Assembly (NCBI GenBank): GCA_009937635.1
Contig: JAACFF010000005.1
Location: 1-49,912, forward strand
Source: Chloroflexota bacterium
GTDB taxonomy: Bacteria; Chloroflexota; Anaerolineae; Promineifilales; Promineifilaceae
Direction: 5' to 3'
DNA length: 49,912 bases
Below, one piece after another: positions 41,330 to 49,912 of this stretch (position 1 is its first letter; every line of letters starts with the position of its first letter). The translations under genes were made by a program, and so were the position numbers. The notes under the pieces were generated by a model that was not told the DNA's origin, did not search any database, and saw nothing but the letters and a program-made list of their open reading frames with translations.

Positions 41330-42455
41330 AACTGTCGCCTATGTAATGTTGCCATCGCTGTCGGGCCTCGGCCACTGTCTTGGCGTAATAGACAAAAGAG
41401 GCGCCGGTAGGGAAACGGCGGGCTAACTGCTCTGCCGTCATTTGTTCATCAGGCAATGTCAACCGCACCAGCCCAACCTTTGCCGCCGAGGCGAGAGTAT
41501 ACATCGTATCCATATCCATCAACCAAGGTTGGCCGAGGTCGAGGCTGCTCAGGTTAGGAGTCGACAACATATTTTGGAGCTGGTGTTGCCCATTGCCGCA
41601 GAAATGGATGGCCACGCTGCCCAACGCCTGGCCAATAGTCGCATCATGAGGAAGGATGAACCTCTGATAATGTTCAGGGGAAATCATGATCGTCGTGTCG
41701 CTGCGCAGCAATATCCTGCCCTTAACGGCCGTGGCATGCTGGAATTGGAAACCTTCGCCGATATTCTCGCTGACCTCAGCGCCAAAGCGCCGGTACGCGA
41801 CCAAAATCGTGGCTGTGATTCTTTCCAGTAATGCTTCCAGGAGTTCCGGCTCGGTATAAAAGGCCATAAATGCATCCGGTCCCCATAGCAACTCAACGAT
41901 ATCAAAGGGGCCCTGCAAATCAGGTAGCGTCAACTGGAAGGCAGCCTGGCACTTCGGATAGCCGGCCAACACCATCTTGTAGTAATCGTATTGTTCTAAG
42001 ACCCTTGGCGCTAACCCTTCCGTTGTGCTGGGTATCGGCCCATCAACTATGCGCCGAATGGCAGATGCGTTGTCCAGCGGCAAAACCCATGGTGGTTGTT
42101 CCTCCATAACCCGGATTTGGGCCCCTAACATAGAGGCGATAATGGTTACGCCCAGATTGGGTCTGAGACAATAAGGGGCGTCATCCATTAAGTCGACAGC
42201 GTGATAGATGGAGGTAAAACCCGCCAATAGTTCATTGACCATCATTTTCGCAGGGTCATCGAATATTTCTGAGAGCGGGTAAGGTTTGAAGGCATCACCC
42301 TCATAGGGCAGGTAACAAACCAGAGGGGGGCGATCTATTTCTTCAAAATTCATGGCCGCCCGGTGGCGGGTTGTCAGGCGGTCGACATGATCAAGATCGA
42401 TGCGCAGTTCCAGGTAGTCAAGCAAGCGATGGAGAATGTCGTCGGCTTTGGTCAT
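41328..42455 (-). CDS. URO-D-family protein, third copy
   Basis: A 375-residue member of the uroporphyrinogen decarboxylase superfamily, from a different branch than the proteins at 26674 and 33480. Landmarks: HRAAMNFEEIDRPPLVCYLP near residue 30, QLTLPDLQGPFDIVELLWG, ILLRSDTTIMISPEHYQRFI (corresponding to the SP-x-x-Y/F region), VAIHFCGNGQHQLQNML (the His-x-Cys-Gly motif that binds zinc in methyltransferase members) and SLDLGQPWLMDMD. It lies in the transporter operon, 45 bp after the fused ATPase gene. Probably a corrinoid-dependent methyltransferase for an imported compound, using the corrinoid protein encoded in the other operon. Confidence 0.85.
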   Translation of the reverse strand: MTKADDILHRLLDYLELRIDLDHVDRLTTRHRAAMNFEEIDRPPLVCYLPYEGDAFKPYPLSEIFDDPAKMMVNELLAGFTSIYHAVDLMDDAPYCLRPNLGVTIIASMLGAQIRVMEEQPPWVLPLDNASAIRRIVDGPIPSTTEGLAPRVLEQYDYYKMVLAGYPKCQAAFQLTLPDLQGPFDIVELLWGPDAFMAFYTEPELLEALLERITATILVAYRRFGAEVSENIGEGFQFQHATAVKGRILLRSDTTIMISPEHYQRFILPHDATIGQALGSVAIHFCGNGQHQLQNMLSTPNLSSLDLGQPWLMDMDTMYTLASAAKVGLVRLTLPDEQMTAEQLARRFPTGASFVYYAKTVAEARQRWQHYIGDS

Positions 42456-42499
42456 GGAACTTGCTCGTCGACCAAGATTTGAGAGGCCGATTTATCTGA

Positions 42500-44542
42500 C
42501 TACATGAATTGCTCGGCGTGATGGCAAGCAACCATGTGCGGTTTTTCACCACTGCTGATGTTGCGAAACTCCGGCGGCTCTGTGCGGCAGATGTCAGTAG
42601 CATAAACACAGCGCGTATGGAATGTGCAGGCCGGCGGCGGATTAGCCGGATTAGGCACATCACCTTCCAGGACGATCCGTTCACGATTTTCTTCGACATC
42701 AGGATCCGGCACCGGTATAGCTGACAGCAGCGCCTGCGTGTATGGATGAACCGGATGTTCAAACAGATCATCCCGATCGCTCAGCTCCACAATACGGCCC
42801 AGATACATCACGGCCACGCGATCGCTGATATAACGTACCATGGATAGATCATGGGCGATGAAAAGATAGGTCAGCCCCAAATCCTTCTTCAGGTCATCCA
42901 TTAGGTTAACCACCTGGGCCTGGATAGAAACGTCGAGCGCCGCGATCGGTTCGTCGGCCACGATAAAGCTCGGTTCGGTGGCCAATGCGCGGGCGATGCC
43001 GATACGCTGTCGCTGCCCGCCAGAAAATTCATGGGGAAAGCGGTTGACGAAGTATGGATTGAGCCCGACCAGTTTGAGCAGATCCCCAACACGTTGGTCA
43101 CGACTCTTCGCATCGCCAATCCCGTGTACGCGTAATCCTTCGCCGACGATACGGCCGACAGTCTGCCGGGGATTTAGCGAGGCGTATGGATCCTGAAAGA
43201 TCATCTGCATATGCCTACGGGCCTCACGCAGCTCGTTCTTATCGAGTTCGATTAGATTTTGACCCTCAAATATCACTTCGCCATTGGTTGCTTCGAGCAA
43301 GCGCAAGATAGTCAGACCGGTTGTTGATTTGCCACAACCACTTTCGCCGACCAATCCCAGGGTTTCGCCCCGCTTTATATCAAAAGTCACGCCGTCAACT
43401 GCCTTCACATCACCAACTTGGCGCTTGATAATCCCTCGTTTAATTGGAAAATATTTTTCAAGGTTCCGTACTTGAACCAGGATCTCCTCCTGACCCTCTG
43501 GGCTACTACCATTTCCCGCCGGGACTTCAGATGGTGATTCCTCTGCATTATCTTCAATAACAAGACCACCAACAATTTCCTCTGCGCGCCAGCAAGCAGA
43601 CATGTGGTTGGGGCCCACTGCTATGAGCGATGGGTTTTCTTCCAGACATTTGTCGATGACATAGCGACAGCGAGGAGCAAATGGGCAGGAAGTGACCTCT
43701 TGCAATAAATCTGGCGGCGAGCCTTTGATCGGAATGAGCCGTTCCTCCTTGGCCTCAATAGAGGGGATTGATTCCAGCAATCCTAAAGTGTAAGGGTGGG
43801 CGGTCTTCTTATACAGGTCACGGACCGGGGCCATCTCGACGATGTGACCGGCGTACATAACAGCTACCTTCTCTACCAGGCTGGCCACGACGCCTAAGTC
43901 ATGGGTGATCCAGATAATGGCCATGCCTAACTGCTTCTGAAGCCTGACTACCAGCTCGATGATCTGCGCCTGTATGGTCACATCTAAGGCCGTCGTCGGC
44001 TCGTCAGCGATAAGCAGTTCCGGATTGGAAGACAAACCCATGGCAATGCCAATGCGCTGTCGCTGACCACCAGAAAATTGGTGAGGATAATCTTTGAGAC
44101 GATCTTCTGCATTGGGGATGCCGACCAAAGATAACATCTCGGCCGCTCGTTTTCTGGCCTCACTCCGGCTCATACCTTGATGTTCTTCCAAACCCTCTGT
44201 GAGCTGGAGGCCAACAGTCAAGACCGGGTTGAGCGAAGTCATCGGATCCTGGAAAACCATTGACATTTCGTTGCCCCGAATCTGTCGCAATTCCTCTTCC
44301 GATATTTGCAGCAAGTCGCGTCCGGCAAAAATGGCTTGGCCACTCTTTACCCGACCGGGAGGTTTGGGAATTAAACCCATGATGGACAAAACGCCGACCG
44401 TTTTTCCAGAACCACTTTCGCCAACGATGGCCATCGATTCGCCGGCATCTAGGTTGTAAGAGATACCGTTAACAGCATGGACGATCCCTCCCTCAGTATC
44501 AAACTCTGTAGTTAGGTCGCGAACCTCTAGCAAATGAGTCAT
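42500..44542 (-). CDS. Dpp/Opp-type transporter, two ATPases fused (DppD-DppF)
   Basis: A 680-residue protein from ATG 44542, with two complete ABC ATPase halves. First half: Walker A GESGSGKT (41-48), [14 protein letters not shown], signature [15 protein letters not shown], Walker [13 protein letters not shown], and the oligopeptide-type C-terminal Cys motif ([14 protein letters not shown]). Second half from about residue 365: [36 protein letters not shown], and its own Cys motif ([14 protein letters not shown]). Two fused ATPases with separate permeases and a binding protein is the layout of SatABCD-type sialic acid importers within the peptide/nickel ABC family. It energises uptake by the products of 44553-48811. 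The 3' neighbour is the URO-D gene, 45 bp away. Confidence 0.93.
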   Translation of the reverse strand: MTHLLEVRDLTTEFDTEGGIVHAVNGISYNLDAGESMAIVGESGSGKTVGVLSIMGLIPKPPGRVKSGQAIFAGRDLLQISEEELRQIRGNEMSMVFQDPMTSLNPVLTVGLQLTEGLEEHQGMSRSEARKRAAEMLSLVGIPNAEDRLKDYPHQFSGGQRQRIGIAMGLSSNPELLIADEPTTALDVTIQAQIIELVVRLQKQLGMAIIWITHDLGVVASLVEKVAVMYAGHIVEMAPVRDLYKKTAHPYTLGLLESIPSIEAKEERLIPIKGSPPDLLQEVTSCPFAPRCRYVIDKCLEENPSLIAVGPNHMSACWRAEEIVGGLVIEDNAEESPSEVPAGNGSSPEGQEEILVQVRNLEKYFPIKRGIIKRQVGDVKAVDGVTFDIKRGETLGLVGESGCGKSTTGLTILRLLEATNGEVIFEGQNLIELDKNELREARRHMQMIFQDPYASLNPRQTVGRIVGEGLRVHGIGDAKSRDQRVGDLLKLVGLNPYFVNRFPHEFSGGQRQRIGIARALATEPSFIVADEPIAALDVSIQAQVVNLMDDLKKDLGLTYLFIAHDLSMVRYISDRVAVMYLGRIVELSDRDDLFEHPVHPYTQALLSAIPVPDPDVEENRERIVLEGDVPNPANPPPACTFHTRCVYATDICRTEPPEFRNISSGEKPHMVACHHAEQFM

Positions 44543-44552
44543 AGTTGCACCA

Positions 44553-45482
44553 TTAGATAATGTGTTTGGGGTCCAGGGCATCCCTTAGACCATCGCCTAT
44601 GAAATTAATGCTCAACACCGTCAACAGGATCATGATTGCCGGAGGAACCCATATCCAAGGCCCGTCTTGCAGCACATCAAGACTGCGAGCTGACTCCAGC
44701 ATATTGCCCCAACTGGCAGTCGGCAGTGGAATACCAACGCCCAAAAAGCTAAGCCCAGCTTCGAGTAATATGGCCGCACTAATGGCAAAGGTCAGGGTAG
44801 CCAAGAGCGGAGCAGCAACGCTAGGTAACACGTGGGAAAAGATAATATTTCGATCGCGCACGCCCAATGAACGGGCAGCAAGGACGAACTGCTCTTCACG
44901 AATGGACAAGACCTGTCCACGCACCAGGCGGGCAGTTCCCATCCAGCTAAACAACCCGATAAGCAAGATTACATTGCGGATGCTTTGCCCTATAAATGTG
45001 GCCACCGTTAGCATGATGACTACGCGCGGAAAAGTCATCATAATATCAGTGAAGCGCATGACGCCAGTATCCACATTACCGCCATAATATCCTGATATAG
45101 CGCCAAAGAATGTGCCAATGGTCATAGCCATAAAGGCGGCAATAAAACCGACAGCGAGCGAGACACGCCCACCATGTAAGGTCCGGCTCCAGATATCGCG
45201 ACCCACCCGGTCCGTGCCCAGCCAATGCTCCCAGCTAGGCGCCTGGAATTTGTCAGCCAGATTGATTTCATTGGGAGGGTAACGGTCAATGAGTGGCGCC
45301 GCAAGAGCTAGAAGCACGATGGCCAAGAACATCGCCAACCCAATCACGGCCAATGGATGACGCCGGAAGCGCTGCCACGCCTTTTTTGTTGGCGTGGTCG
45401 GACTGGCAGCAACACCCTCGGCAATTATTTCAGTTACCTGCTCTTCCAACGATAGGGCGGGAACTTCTGGCTTTGTCGACAT
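44553..45482 (-). CDS. Dpp/Opp-type ABC permease (DppC-like)
   Basis: A 309-residue permease. I chose ATG 45482 behind GAGGAG; the longer frame to 45536 runs into the repeat array. An N-terminal cytoplasmic stretch (to about residue 45) is followed by an amphipathic [17 protein letters not shown], a first membrane segment, the loop [20 protein letters not shown] characteristic of DppC/OppC, and four to five further segments. The EAA-type loop that contacts the ATPase is visible ([20 protein letters not shown]). It pairs with the permease at 46007 and lies 10 bp before the fused ATPase. Confidence 0.93.
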   Translation of the reverse strand: MSTKPEVPALSLEEQVTEIIAEGVAASPTTPTKKAWQRFRRHPLAVIGLAMFLAIVLLALAAPLIDRYPPNEINLADKFQAPSWEHWLGTDRVGRDIWSRTLHGGRVSLAVGFIAAFMAMTIGTFFGAISGYYGGNVDTGVMRFTDIMMTFPRVVIMLTVATFIGQSIRNVILLIGLFSWMGTARLVRGQVLSIREEQFVLAARSLGVRDRNIIFSHVLPSVAAPLLATLTFAISAAILLEAGLSFLGVGIPLPTASWGNMLESARSLDVLQDGPWIWVPPAIMILLTVLSINFIGDGLRDALDPKHII

Positions 45483-45492
45483 ACTTTCTCCT

Positions 45493-45866
45493 CGTAACTC
45501 AAGCTTTCCAGCTTGATCGCAACCTCCGTAAATCACGCTTTCCAGCTTGATCGCAACCTCCGTAACTCAAGCTTTCCAGCTTGATCGCAACCTCCGTAAC
45601 TCAAGCTTTCCAGCTTCATCGCAACCTCCGTAACTCAAGCTTTCCAGCTTCATCGCAACCTTCGTAACTCAAGCTTTCCAGCTTCATCGCAACCTCCATA
45701 ACTCAAGCTTTCCAGCTTCATCGCAACCTCCGTAACTCAAGCTTTCCAGCTTGATCGCAACCTTCGTAACTCAAGCTTTCCAGCTTCATCGCAACCTTCG
45801 TAACTCAAGCTTTCCAGCTTGATCGCAACCTCCGTAAATCACGCTTTCCAGCTTGATCGCAACCTG
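45493..45866. repeat. 11-unit, 34-bp tandem repeat array between the two permease genes
   Basis: Eleven contiguous 34-bp units, no spacers, with only a few substitutions (GATC or CATC, CCTC or CCTT; units 2 and 11 share CGTAAATCACG). Each unit holds an inverted repeat, CAAGCT, TTCC loop, AGCTTG (partly lost in units 2 and 11). The last unit runs into a second hairpin, GCAACCT, GGAA, AGGTTGC (45859-45876). Period 34 shifts the reading frame each unit, so it is not coding. It sits inside the transporter operon. The rest of the 524-bp gap between permease genes (45877-46006) shows no feature. Confidence 0.95.
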
Positions 45867-46006
45867 GAAAGGTTGCTTTACGTTCATGGTGATGCGCTGC
45901 GGCGCGTGTGGTTTCTCCTGAAAAAATCGTCTCGCTACACTATTTCATGGAGTGATCGACTTAAGACATTTCCACCGTCGATTCATCGATCTGTTCATCT
46001 GGTTCA

Positions 46007-46960
46007 TTAATCGAGCCGTATTCGTGGATCAACCACGGCATAAGTTAGATCGGTAGCCAGGTTAGCAGTGAGAACAACGATCGCCGATACCAACATGACG
46101 CCCATGACCATGGGATAATCCCGGGCAGCAATGGCATCGACAAAGAGGGAGCCCATGCCTGGCCAGCTATAGATTGATTCGATGAAGAGCGCGCCGGCCA
46201 CCAGATTGGGGATGCTCAGGCCGATGATGGTCACCACGGGTAAAATGGCATTACGCATGGTATGGCGCCAGGTAATAACACGTGGCTTGAGGCCTTTAGC
46301 CCGTGCTGTGCGCATGAAATCGGCTTGCTTCACTTCTAAAATACTGAAACGTTGGTAACGCATAAAGCTGGCTATATAAAGGATCGCCAGGGTTCCGGCA
46401 GGCAAAACTAAATGGTACAGTAGATCGCCCAGCGATTTCTCCTCCCCCACTGTGCGCATTCCTCCTGAAGGAAACCAGCCCAGTTTCACCGAGAATATAT
46501 ATAGGCCAAAGATGCCGGCGATAAAGGCCGGCATGGCTATCCCTACAAAGGAAAGCGTGGTCAATGAAAAATCCCAAAAAGAATACTGGCGCAAGCCAAC
46601 AAAGATGCCAAGCGAAACACCCACGCTGATGCCGATGAAGAGTGCGGCCCCCATCAAGATCAGGGTGTTTTTTAGGCGAAGGCCCAGAACTTCAGCAACA
46701 GGATCCCCATTCTTGAAGCGATAACCAAGATTGCCCTGTACTGCTTGTCCCAACCATTTAACGTAGCGCACAGGAAGCGGATCATTCAAGCCAAATTGCT
46801 CTTCGAGGTGAGCAAGCGATTCGCGGGTGATGCCCAGATCTTCGTTGGTAAAAAAATCAAGGGGGTCGCCAGGGGCGAGATTAATCATGGCATAAATGAT
46901 TATGGTGACTGCAAAAAGAACGGGGATATTGATTAAGATCCGGCGAATCGCATATTGCAT
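46007..46960 (-). CDS. Dpp/Opp-type ABC permease (DppB-like)
   Basis: A 317-residue permease from ATG 46960 behind GGGGAG; the frame is open to 46999 but those codons overlap a hairpin. First membrane segment RRILINIPVLFAVTIIIYAMI, then the periplasmic NLAPGDPLDFFTNEDLG stretch typical of DppB, five more segments, and the ATPase-contact loop RTARAKGLKPRVITWRHTMR. C-terminal DLTYAVVDPRIRLD is the usual DppB ending. It forms the membrane channel together with the permease at 44553. Separated from the binding-protein gene by a 102-bp gap holding a hairpin. Confidence 0.93.
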   Translation of the reverse strand: MQYAIRRILINIPVLFAVTIIIYAMINLAPGDPLDFFTNEDLGITRESLAHLEEQFGLNDPLPVRYVKWLGQAVQGNLGYRFKNGDPVAEVLGLRLKNTLILMGAALFIGISVGVSLGIFVGLRQYSFWDFSLTTLSFVGIAMPAFIAGIFGLYIFSVKLGWFPSGGMRTVGEEKSLGDLLYHLVLPAGTLAILYIASFMRYQRFSILEVKQADFMRTARAKGLKPRVITWRHTMRNAILPVVTIIGLSIPNLVAGALFIESIYSWPGMGSLFVDAIAARDYPMVMGVMLVSAIVVLTANLATDLTYAVVDPRIRLD

Positions 46961-46994
46961 ACTATTCTCCCCATCATCAATGATAGGTAATAGC

Positions 46995-47026
46995 GGCATA
47001 TCATGATGTTCCCATCACGATATGCC
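46995..47026. other. Intercistronic hairpin after the binding-protein gene
   Basis: Arms GGCATATC and GATATGCC pair perfectly; after one mismatch a further 4 bp (TGAT/ATCA) pair around a GTTCCC loop. It lies between the binding-protein stop (47063) and the permease ATG. Hairpins here commonly protect the upstream message so that binding protein is made in excess over permease. No T-run, so readthrough is expected. Confidence 0.55.
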
Positions 47027-47062
47027 ACTACATTCTTACATATTATCTAGATCTAGTCCGAA

Positions 47063-48811
47063 TTACTCGCCTTGTACCCAATTATGGGAATTATCCACGA
47101 ATGGACCACCACCAGGGGCGGGGAAGTAGTGGAAGTCTTGCAATCCGGCGTCGGCGATGCCATAGCGGGTGGAAACCCACCAATAGGCGAAAGTAGCCTG
47201 TTCATTCTGGTAGCTGCATAATGCTTTGCGAGCATCAACATAATCTTCCCATTCGACGGCCGCATCCATAGCAGCGAATAGTTCCGCATACATCGGATCA
47301 TCAAGACCCCATTGGTTCCCTTCGGTATACCAATCAGTCAGATAGGATGCCGGGCCGTGACCGCGACCGCGATAAGTGAAGTCGAAATCAGCATTCTCGT
47401 TGACCAGAACACGCCAGGAGGGCACATCCAAGACAGTGGGAACAGCAGCGATGCCAATGTCAGCCAGATTTGCTTGCATAACAAGCAAGATATCCTGGGC
47501 TAATTGCGAGGAATAGTAAGTCGAAATGGGGTATTCAACCCCTTCCAGCGAAATACCATCCGCTGCCGCTTCGGCGAGTAGTTCGCGAGCCTTATCAGGA
47601 TCATACTCATACATATTGGCATCTTCGGGCCAGAAGGCGGGATATGGGTCCTCACAAGGCGCAGCTATGGCCGTGCCATTGAAAACATTATCGATGATCG
47701 ATTGGCGATCAATACCATACATCATCGCTTGGCGAACGCGAATATCATTCCACGGTTCTCGATTGTAGTTGTAGTTGAACAAATTGGTTACGAAGGACGG
47801 TCCTGAAAAGACCTGGTAACGCGGATCATCTTGGAAGCGCGTAGCGACATCAGCGCTGAGGTAGGTGAAGTCGATATCACCGCTGGACAGAGCCAGCATG
47901 GCTGCTGTCTCGTCCACAAAATAGCGATTAATCAACCTTTCGATCTTGGGCGCGCCATCCCAGTAAGCTTCGTTGGGCACCAATTCCATGAACTCGTCTT
48001 TCTGTAATTGGCTGAACTTATAAGGTCCGGTACCTACGGGACGGTCAAGGAACCAATCAGTCGTGGCCCAATCTTCAGGAGCGAAGTCAATGGCATGCTC
48101 GGGAAGAATCCAGAATAAGCGGAATTCATCGAACAAGCGCGGATTTGGCGCTTGCAAGTGAAATTCAACCGTGTTGTCGTCGACAACCTTGATGCCTTCA
48201 ATCTCATCCGCTTCGCCGGCCACATATTCCGGAAAACCAACTATGGTGTTTTCACGATCGGCGAACAGGAACGGCCGTATCGCTGCAGTACCAGGGGCAT
48301 GGACAAACTCTGCCGTAAATTTGACATCATCAGCGGTAAAGGGCTCACCATCATGCCAGGTGACGCCTTCACGTAATTTGAAGGTCCAAACGGTGGCATC
48401 GTCATTCGGTGTCCACTCTGTTGCTAAGGCACCCTCATTGGTGTGCGCTGTGAAGTCTGAATTCATCATGACCAGCGGGGTGAAGATTTTCGAATACCAG
48501 AAATGGCCTGCGCCGCCTAGATAAACGATGCCCTGTGGATCGCCACCAGGGCCAACATCAAAACCACCGATGATAACCTGTTCAGCAGCTTCAGGAACGG
48601 CCGTGACAACAACTTCTTCTGTTTCAACGACTGTTTCCGTCACCGTTTCGGTTTCAGTGACGACACGGGTGACTTCTACCGTCTCGCCTTCTTCGACAAT
48701 TGTTTCGGTAACAACACGGGTAACTTCGACTGTTTGTGGCTGGCAGGCGACGGCCGTAACCAACAACAGAATTAACAAAAATCCATAGATTACCAATCTC
48801 TTTTTTTTCAT
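47063..48811 (-). CDS. Solute-binding lipoprotein, oligopeptide/SatA family (SBP_bac_5)
   Basis: A 582-residue protein. Lipobox at Cys23 (VTAVAC), then a VEVTRVVTET-type Val/Thr/Glu repeat stalk to about residue 70 that spaces the domain from the membrane. The SBP_bac_5 domain follows: TNEGALATEWTPNDDATVWTFKL, REGVTWHDGEPFTADDVKFT, FLDRPVGTGPYKF, then EAYWDGAPKIERLINRY, NYNREPWNDIRVRQAMMYGI and WRVLVNENADFDFTYRGRGHGP. Domain family binds peptides, nickel or, for SatA-type members, sialic acid. An AAGGAG ribosome site precedes the ATG. It is the first gene of the transporter operon and lies next to the divergent GntR gene. With nan genes nearby, sialic acid or a sialylated oligosaccharide is the likely ligand (inference). 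Confidence 0.93.
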   Translation of the reverse strand: MKKKRLVIYGFLLILLLVTAVACQPQTVEVTRVVTETIVEEGETVEVTRVVTETETVTETVVETEEVVVTAVPEAAEQVIIGGFDVGPGGDPQGIVYLGGAGHFWYSKIFTPLVMMNSDFTAHTNEGALATEWTPNDDATVWTFKLREGVTWHDGEPFTADDVKFTAEFVHAPGTAAIRPFLFADRENTIVGFPEYVAGEADEIEGIKVVDDNTVEFHLQAPNPRLFDEFRLFWILPEHAIDFAPEDWATTDWFLDRPVGTGPYKFSQLQKDEFMELVPNEAYWDGAPKIERLINRYFVDETAAMLALSSGDIDFTYLSADVATRFQDDPRYQVFSGPSFVTNLFNYNYNREPWNDIRVRQAMMYGIDRQSIIDNVFNGTAIAAPCEDPYPAFWPEDANMYEYDPDKARELLAEAAADGISLEGVEYPISTYYSSQLAQDILLVMQANLADIGIAAVPTVLDVPSWRVLVNENADFDFTYRGRGHGPASYLTDWYTEGNQWGLDDPMYAELFAAMDAAVEWEDYVDARKALCSYQNEQATFAYWWVSTRYGIADAGLQDFHYFPAPGGGPFVDNSHNWVQGE

Positions 48812-49226
48812 CTCTTCTCCTTTTTAGTGGCTAAGTGAATACGTCTATACACAATCACGAATCTAAACACATTTCTATTTCTAAAATTGTCACGGGAATT
48901 AAACGTTGATGGTCGCCTCAATCGATCGACACCTCCTAAGTAAGCAATCGCCTGGTAACTTTAATGCCAACAGCACCTGTTTCGCCTATCAGAATGGGAA
49001 ACTGGTAGTTGAGAATACCAGGAAACTATGGTAAAATAGAACACATCACATATCAGACATCTTATATACGACAACATCATAACTGATTTTTAATGGTAAG
49101 TCAACAATTGATTTGCGGTCTATTTCGGGAACTTTTTTCTGTTTTCGCAATAGTCAGTAAAAGCTGTTTTAGTGATCAGGCAATCAGTAAGAGCAGAAAG
49201 ACATATTAGGCCAGTTAGAGGATACG
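48812..49226. promoter_or_regulatory. Divergent control region between transporter operon and GntR gene
   Basis: 415 bp without a credible gene. It contains CTGGTA at 48952 and an inverted pair CTGGTA (49002-49007) and TACCAG (49016-49021) separated by 8 bp. At 49051-49062 is TATCAGACATCT, identical to the core of the nanA operator and flanked by a partly palindromic ATA/TAT context. On the minus strand TAAGAT (49064-49059) recurs as a possible -10 box of the transporter operon, but no good -35 is seen 17 bp upstream. I read this as the operator region through which the GntR protein controls itself and the transporter. Confidence 0.6.
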
Positions 49227-49912
49227 ATGGAAAAGCCACTTCGCGGCCCGGCGTTAAGCAAAGCAGTTCGTGACTACGTAAAACAGTACATATTGGACAA
49301 CGAACTTCAAGGGGGCGATCCATTGCCCCCCGAAACGCAGTTGGCTCAAGATTTGGGTGTGGGGCGAAGTTCAGTCAGGGAAGCAGTCAAAGCGCTGCAG
49401 TCGCTGGGTATCGTCGAGGTACGCCATGGGGACGGGCTGTACGTGCGCGAATATAATATGGATCCCATCCTGGAAACACTCAGTTTCGGGCTGCGCTCAG
49501 GTCCAACTCGGTTAGACGAGCTGCTTCAAATCCGGCTCTGGGTTGAAAAAGCTGCTCTAGAAGAAGCCGTTTGCCAAATTGATGAAACCGAGATCGAAGA
49601 TCTGGATCGACTGATGCAGCAGTGGGGGGAAACCGCCCGGCAGGCTCAAAAACCATATGGGGGGCATTTCGCGGCTGATCTAGATGAGGAGTTTCACCGT
49701 AAACTATACAGCGTCTTGAACAACCATACGTTGAATAAACTTTTTGAAGTATTTTGGATCGCCTTCGACGATCTCGATCTGCCTCTGTTAGAGGTTTTCT
49801 ACCCTATGGACACATATGAGGATCACCGTCAGATCCTCGAGGCGGTTAAGATGCGCGATCCCTCTCGCGCTGGAGAGCTGCTCGACGAACATTTCGACGA
49901 CGTTAGGGGACG
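49227..49912 (+). CDS. GntR-family regulator, FadR/FCD subgroup; 3' end outside window
   Basis: ATG at 49227 with AGAGGA 4 nt upstream; 228 codons visible, frame open at the window edge, so only the last residues are missing. Residues 1-75 are the winged helix (LPPETQLAQDLGVGRSSVRE, then ALQSLGIVEVRHGDGLYV). The rest is the all-helical FCD ligand domain: LLQIRLWVEKAALEEAV, DLDEEFHRKLYSVLNNHTLN, EDHRQILEAV and LLDEHF, whose Asp and His residues form the usual metal and ligand site. FCD regulators such as NanR, UxuR and LldR bind sugar acids or organic acids and mostly repress. Its position next to the transporter and a shared operator motif make it the candidate regulator of all nan, sulfatase and corrinoid genes here. 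Confidence 0.9.
   Translation, partial: MEKPLRGPALSKAVRDYVKQYILDNELQGGDPLPPETQLAQDLGVGRSSVREAVKALQSLGIVEVRHGDGLYVREYNMDPILETLSFGLRSGPTRLDELLQIRLWVEKAALEEAVCQIDETEIEDLDRLMQQWGETARQAQKPYGGHFAADLDEEFHRKLYSVLNNHTLNKLFEVFWIAFDDLDLPLLEVFYPMDTYEDHRQILEAVKMRDPSRAGELLDEHFDDVRG

Noticed and set aside
45493-45866. CRISPR-like array
   Set aside because: The 34-bp units are directly contiguous with no unique spacers, and no cas gene is in the window.
48528-48788. Plus-strand Val/Thr/Ser repeat protein
   Set aside because: It is antisense to the VEVTRVVTET repeats of the binding lipoprotein; low complexity keeps the reverse frame open.

Overview
The window reads as chromosomal DNA of a Chloroflexota bacterium, most likely Anaerolineae or Caldilineae. 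This is inferred from style, not from a marker gene. There are Thr/Pro-rich lipoproteins, a solute-binding lipoprotein whose N-terminus carries VEVTRVVTET repeats, an FHA-ABC half transporter, and frequent CGGCCG palindromes. No rRNA, tRNA, CRISPR array, phage or transposase gene was seen.

Left part (1-16.4 kb): a 5'-complete but 3'-truncated ABCG-type transporter with three FHA domains, a small lipoprotein, and a decayed secreted-protein gene. A 10-kb hybrid megasynthase follows (FAAL-ACP-KS-AT-ACP-C-A-PCP-reductase) with a type II thioesterase overlapping it by 4 bp. The synthase should load a fatty acid, extend it once with malonate, add one amino acid (my reading of the A-domain pocket is closest to glycine) and release an aldehyde. 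A CDGSH iron-sulfur protein and a small ABM-like protein come next.

Middle (16.5-37.3 kb, all minus strand): one very long putative operon, transcribed leftwards. It begins with the sialic-acid catabolic trio nanA-nanE-nanK. A corrinoid-dependent methyl-transfer module follows: URO-D-type methyltransferase, corrinoid protein, reductive activase, activation-domain protein, small 'virulence factor' protein, MetF and a second URO-D protein. It ends with two Gfo/Idh oxidoreductases, GNAT, sulfatase, tandem FAH hydrolase, cytoplasmic sialidase and an MFS-HEAT fusion. Many junctions are 4-bp or similar overlaps. A scar at 32.1-32.8 kb holds fragments of three unrelated genes, including what looks like the C-terminus of the missing methyl-THF:corrinoid methyltransferase.

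Right part (37.3-49.9 kb): a divergent sulfatase gene, then a second minus-strand operon: Dpp/Opp-type transporter with fused ATPases (the layout of SatABCD sialic-acid importers), a third URO-D protein, an enolase-superfamily dehydratase and a second NAL/DHDPS-family aldolase. A FadR-type GntR regulator gene diverges from it and runs off the window.

A near-perfect 28-bp palindrome lies between nanA and the divergent sulfatase, and each arm contains the -10 box of one of the two divergent promoters. Related sequences lie beside the GntR gene. I infer one regulon for uptake and breakdown of sialylated, probably modified (O-sulfated and/or O-methylated), glycans. The pairing of nan genes with a corrinoid demethylase module is the most unusual feature of the window.
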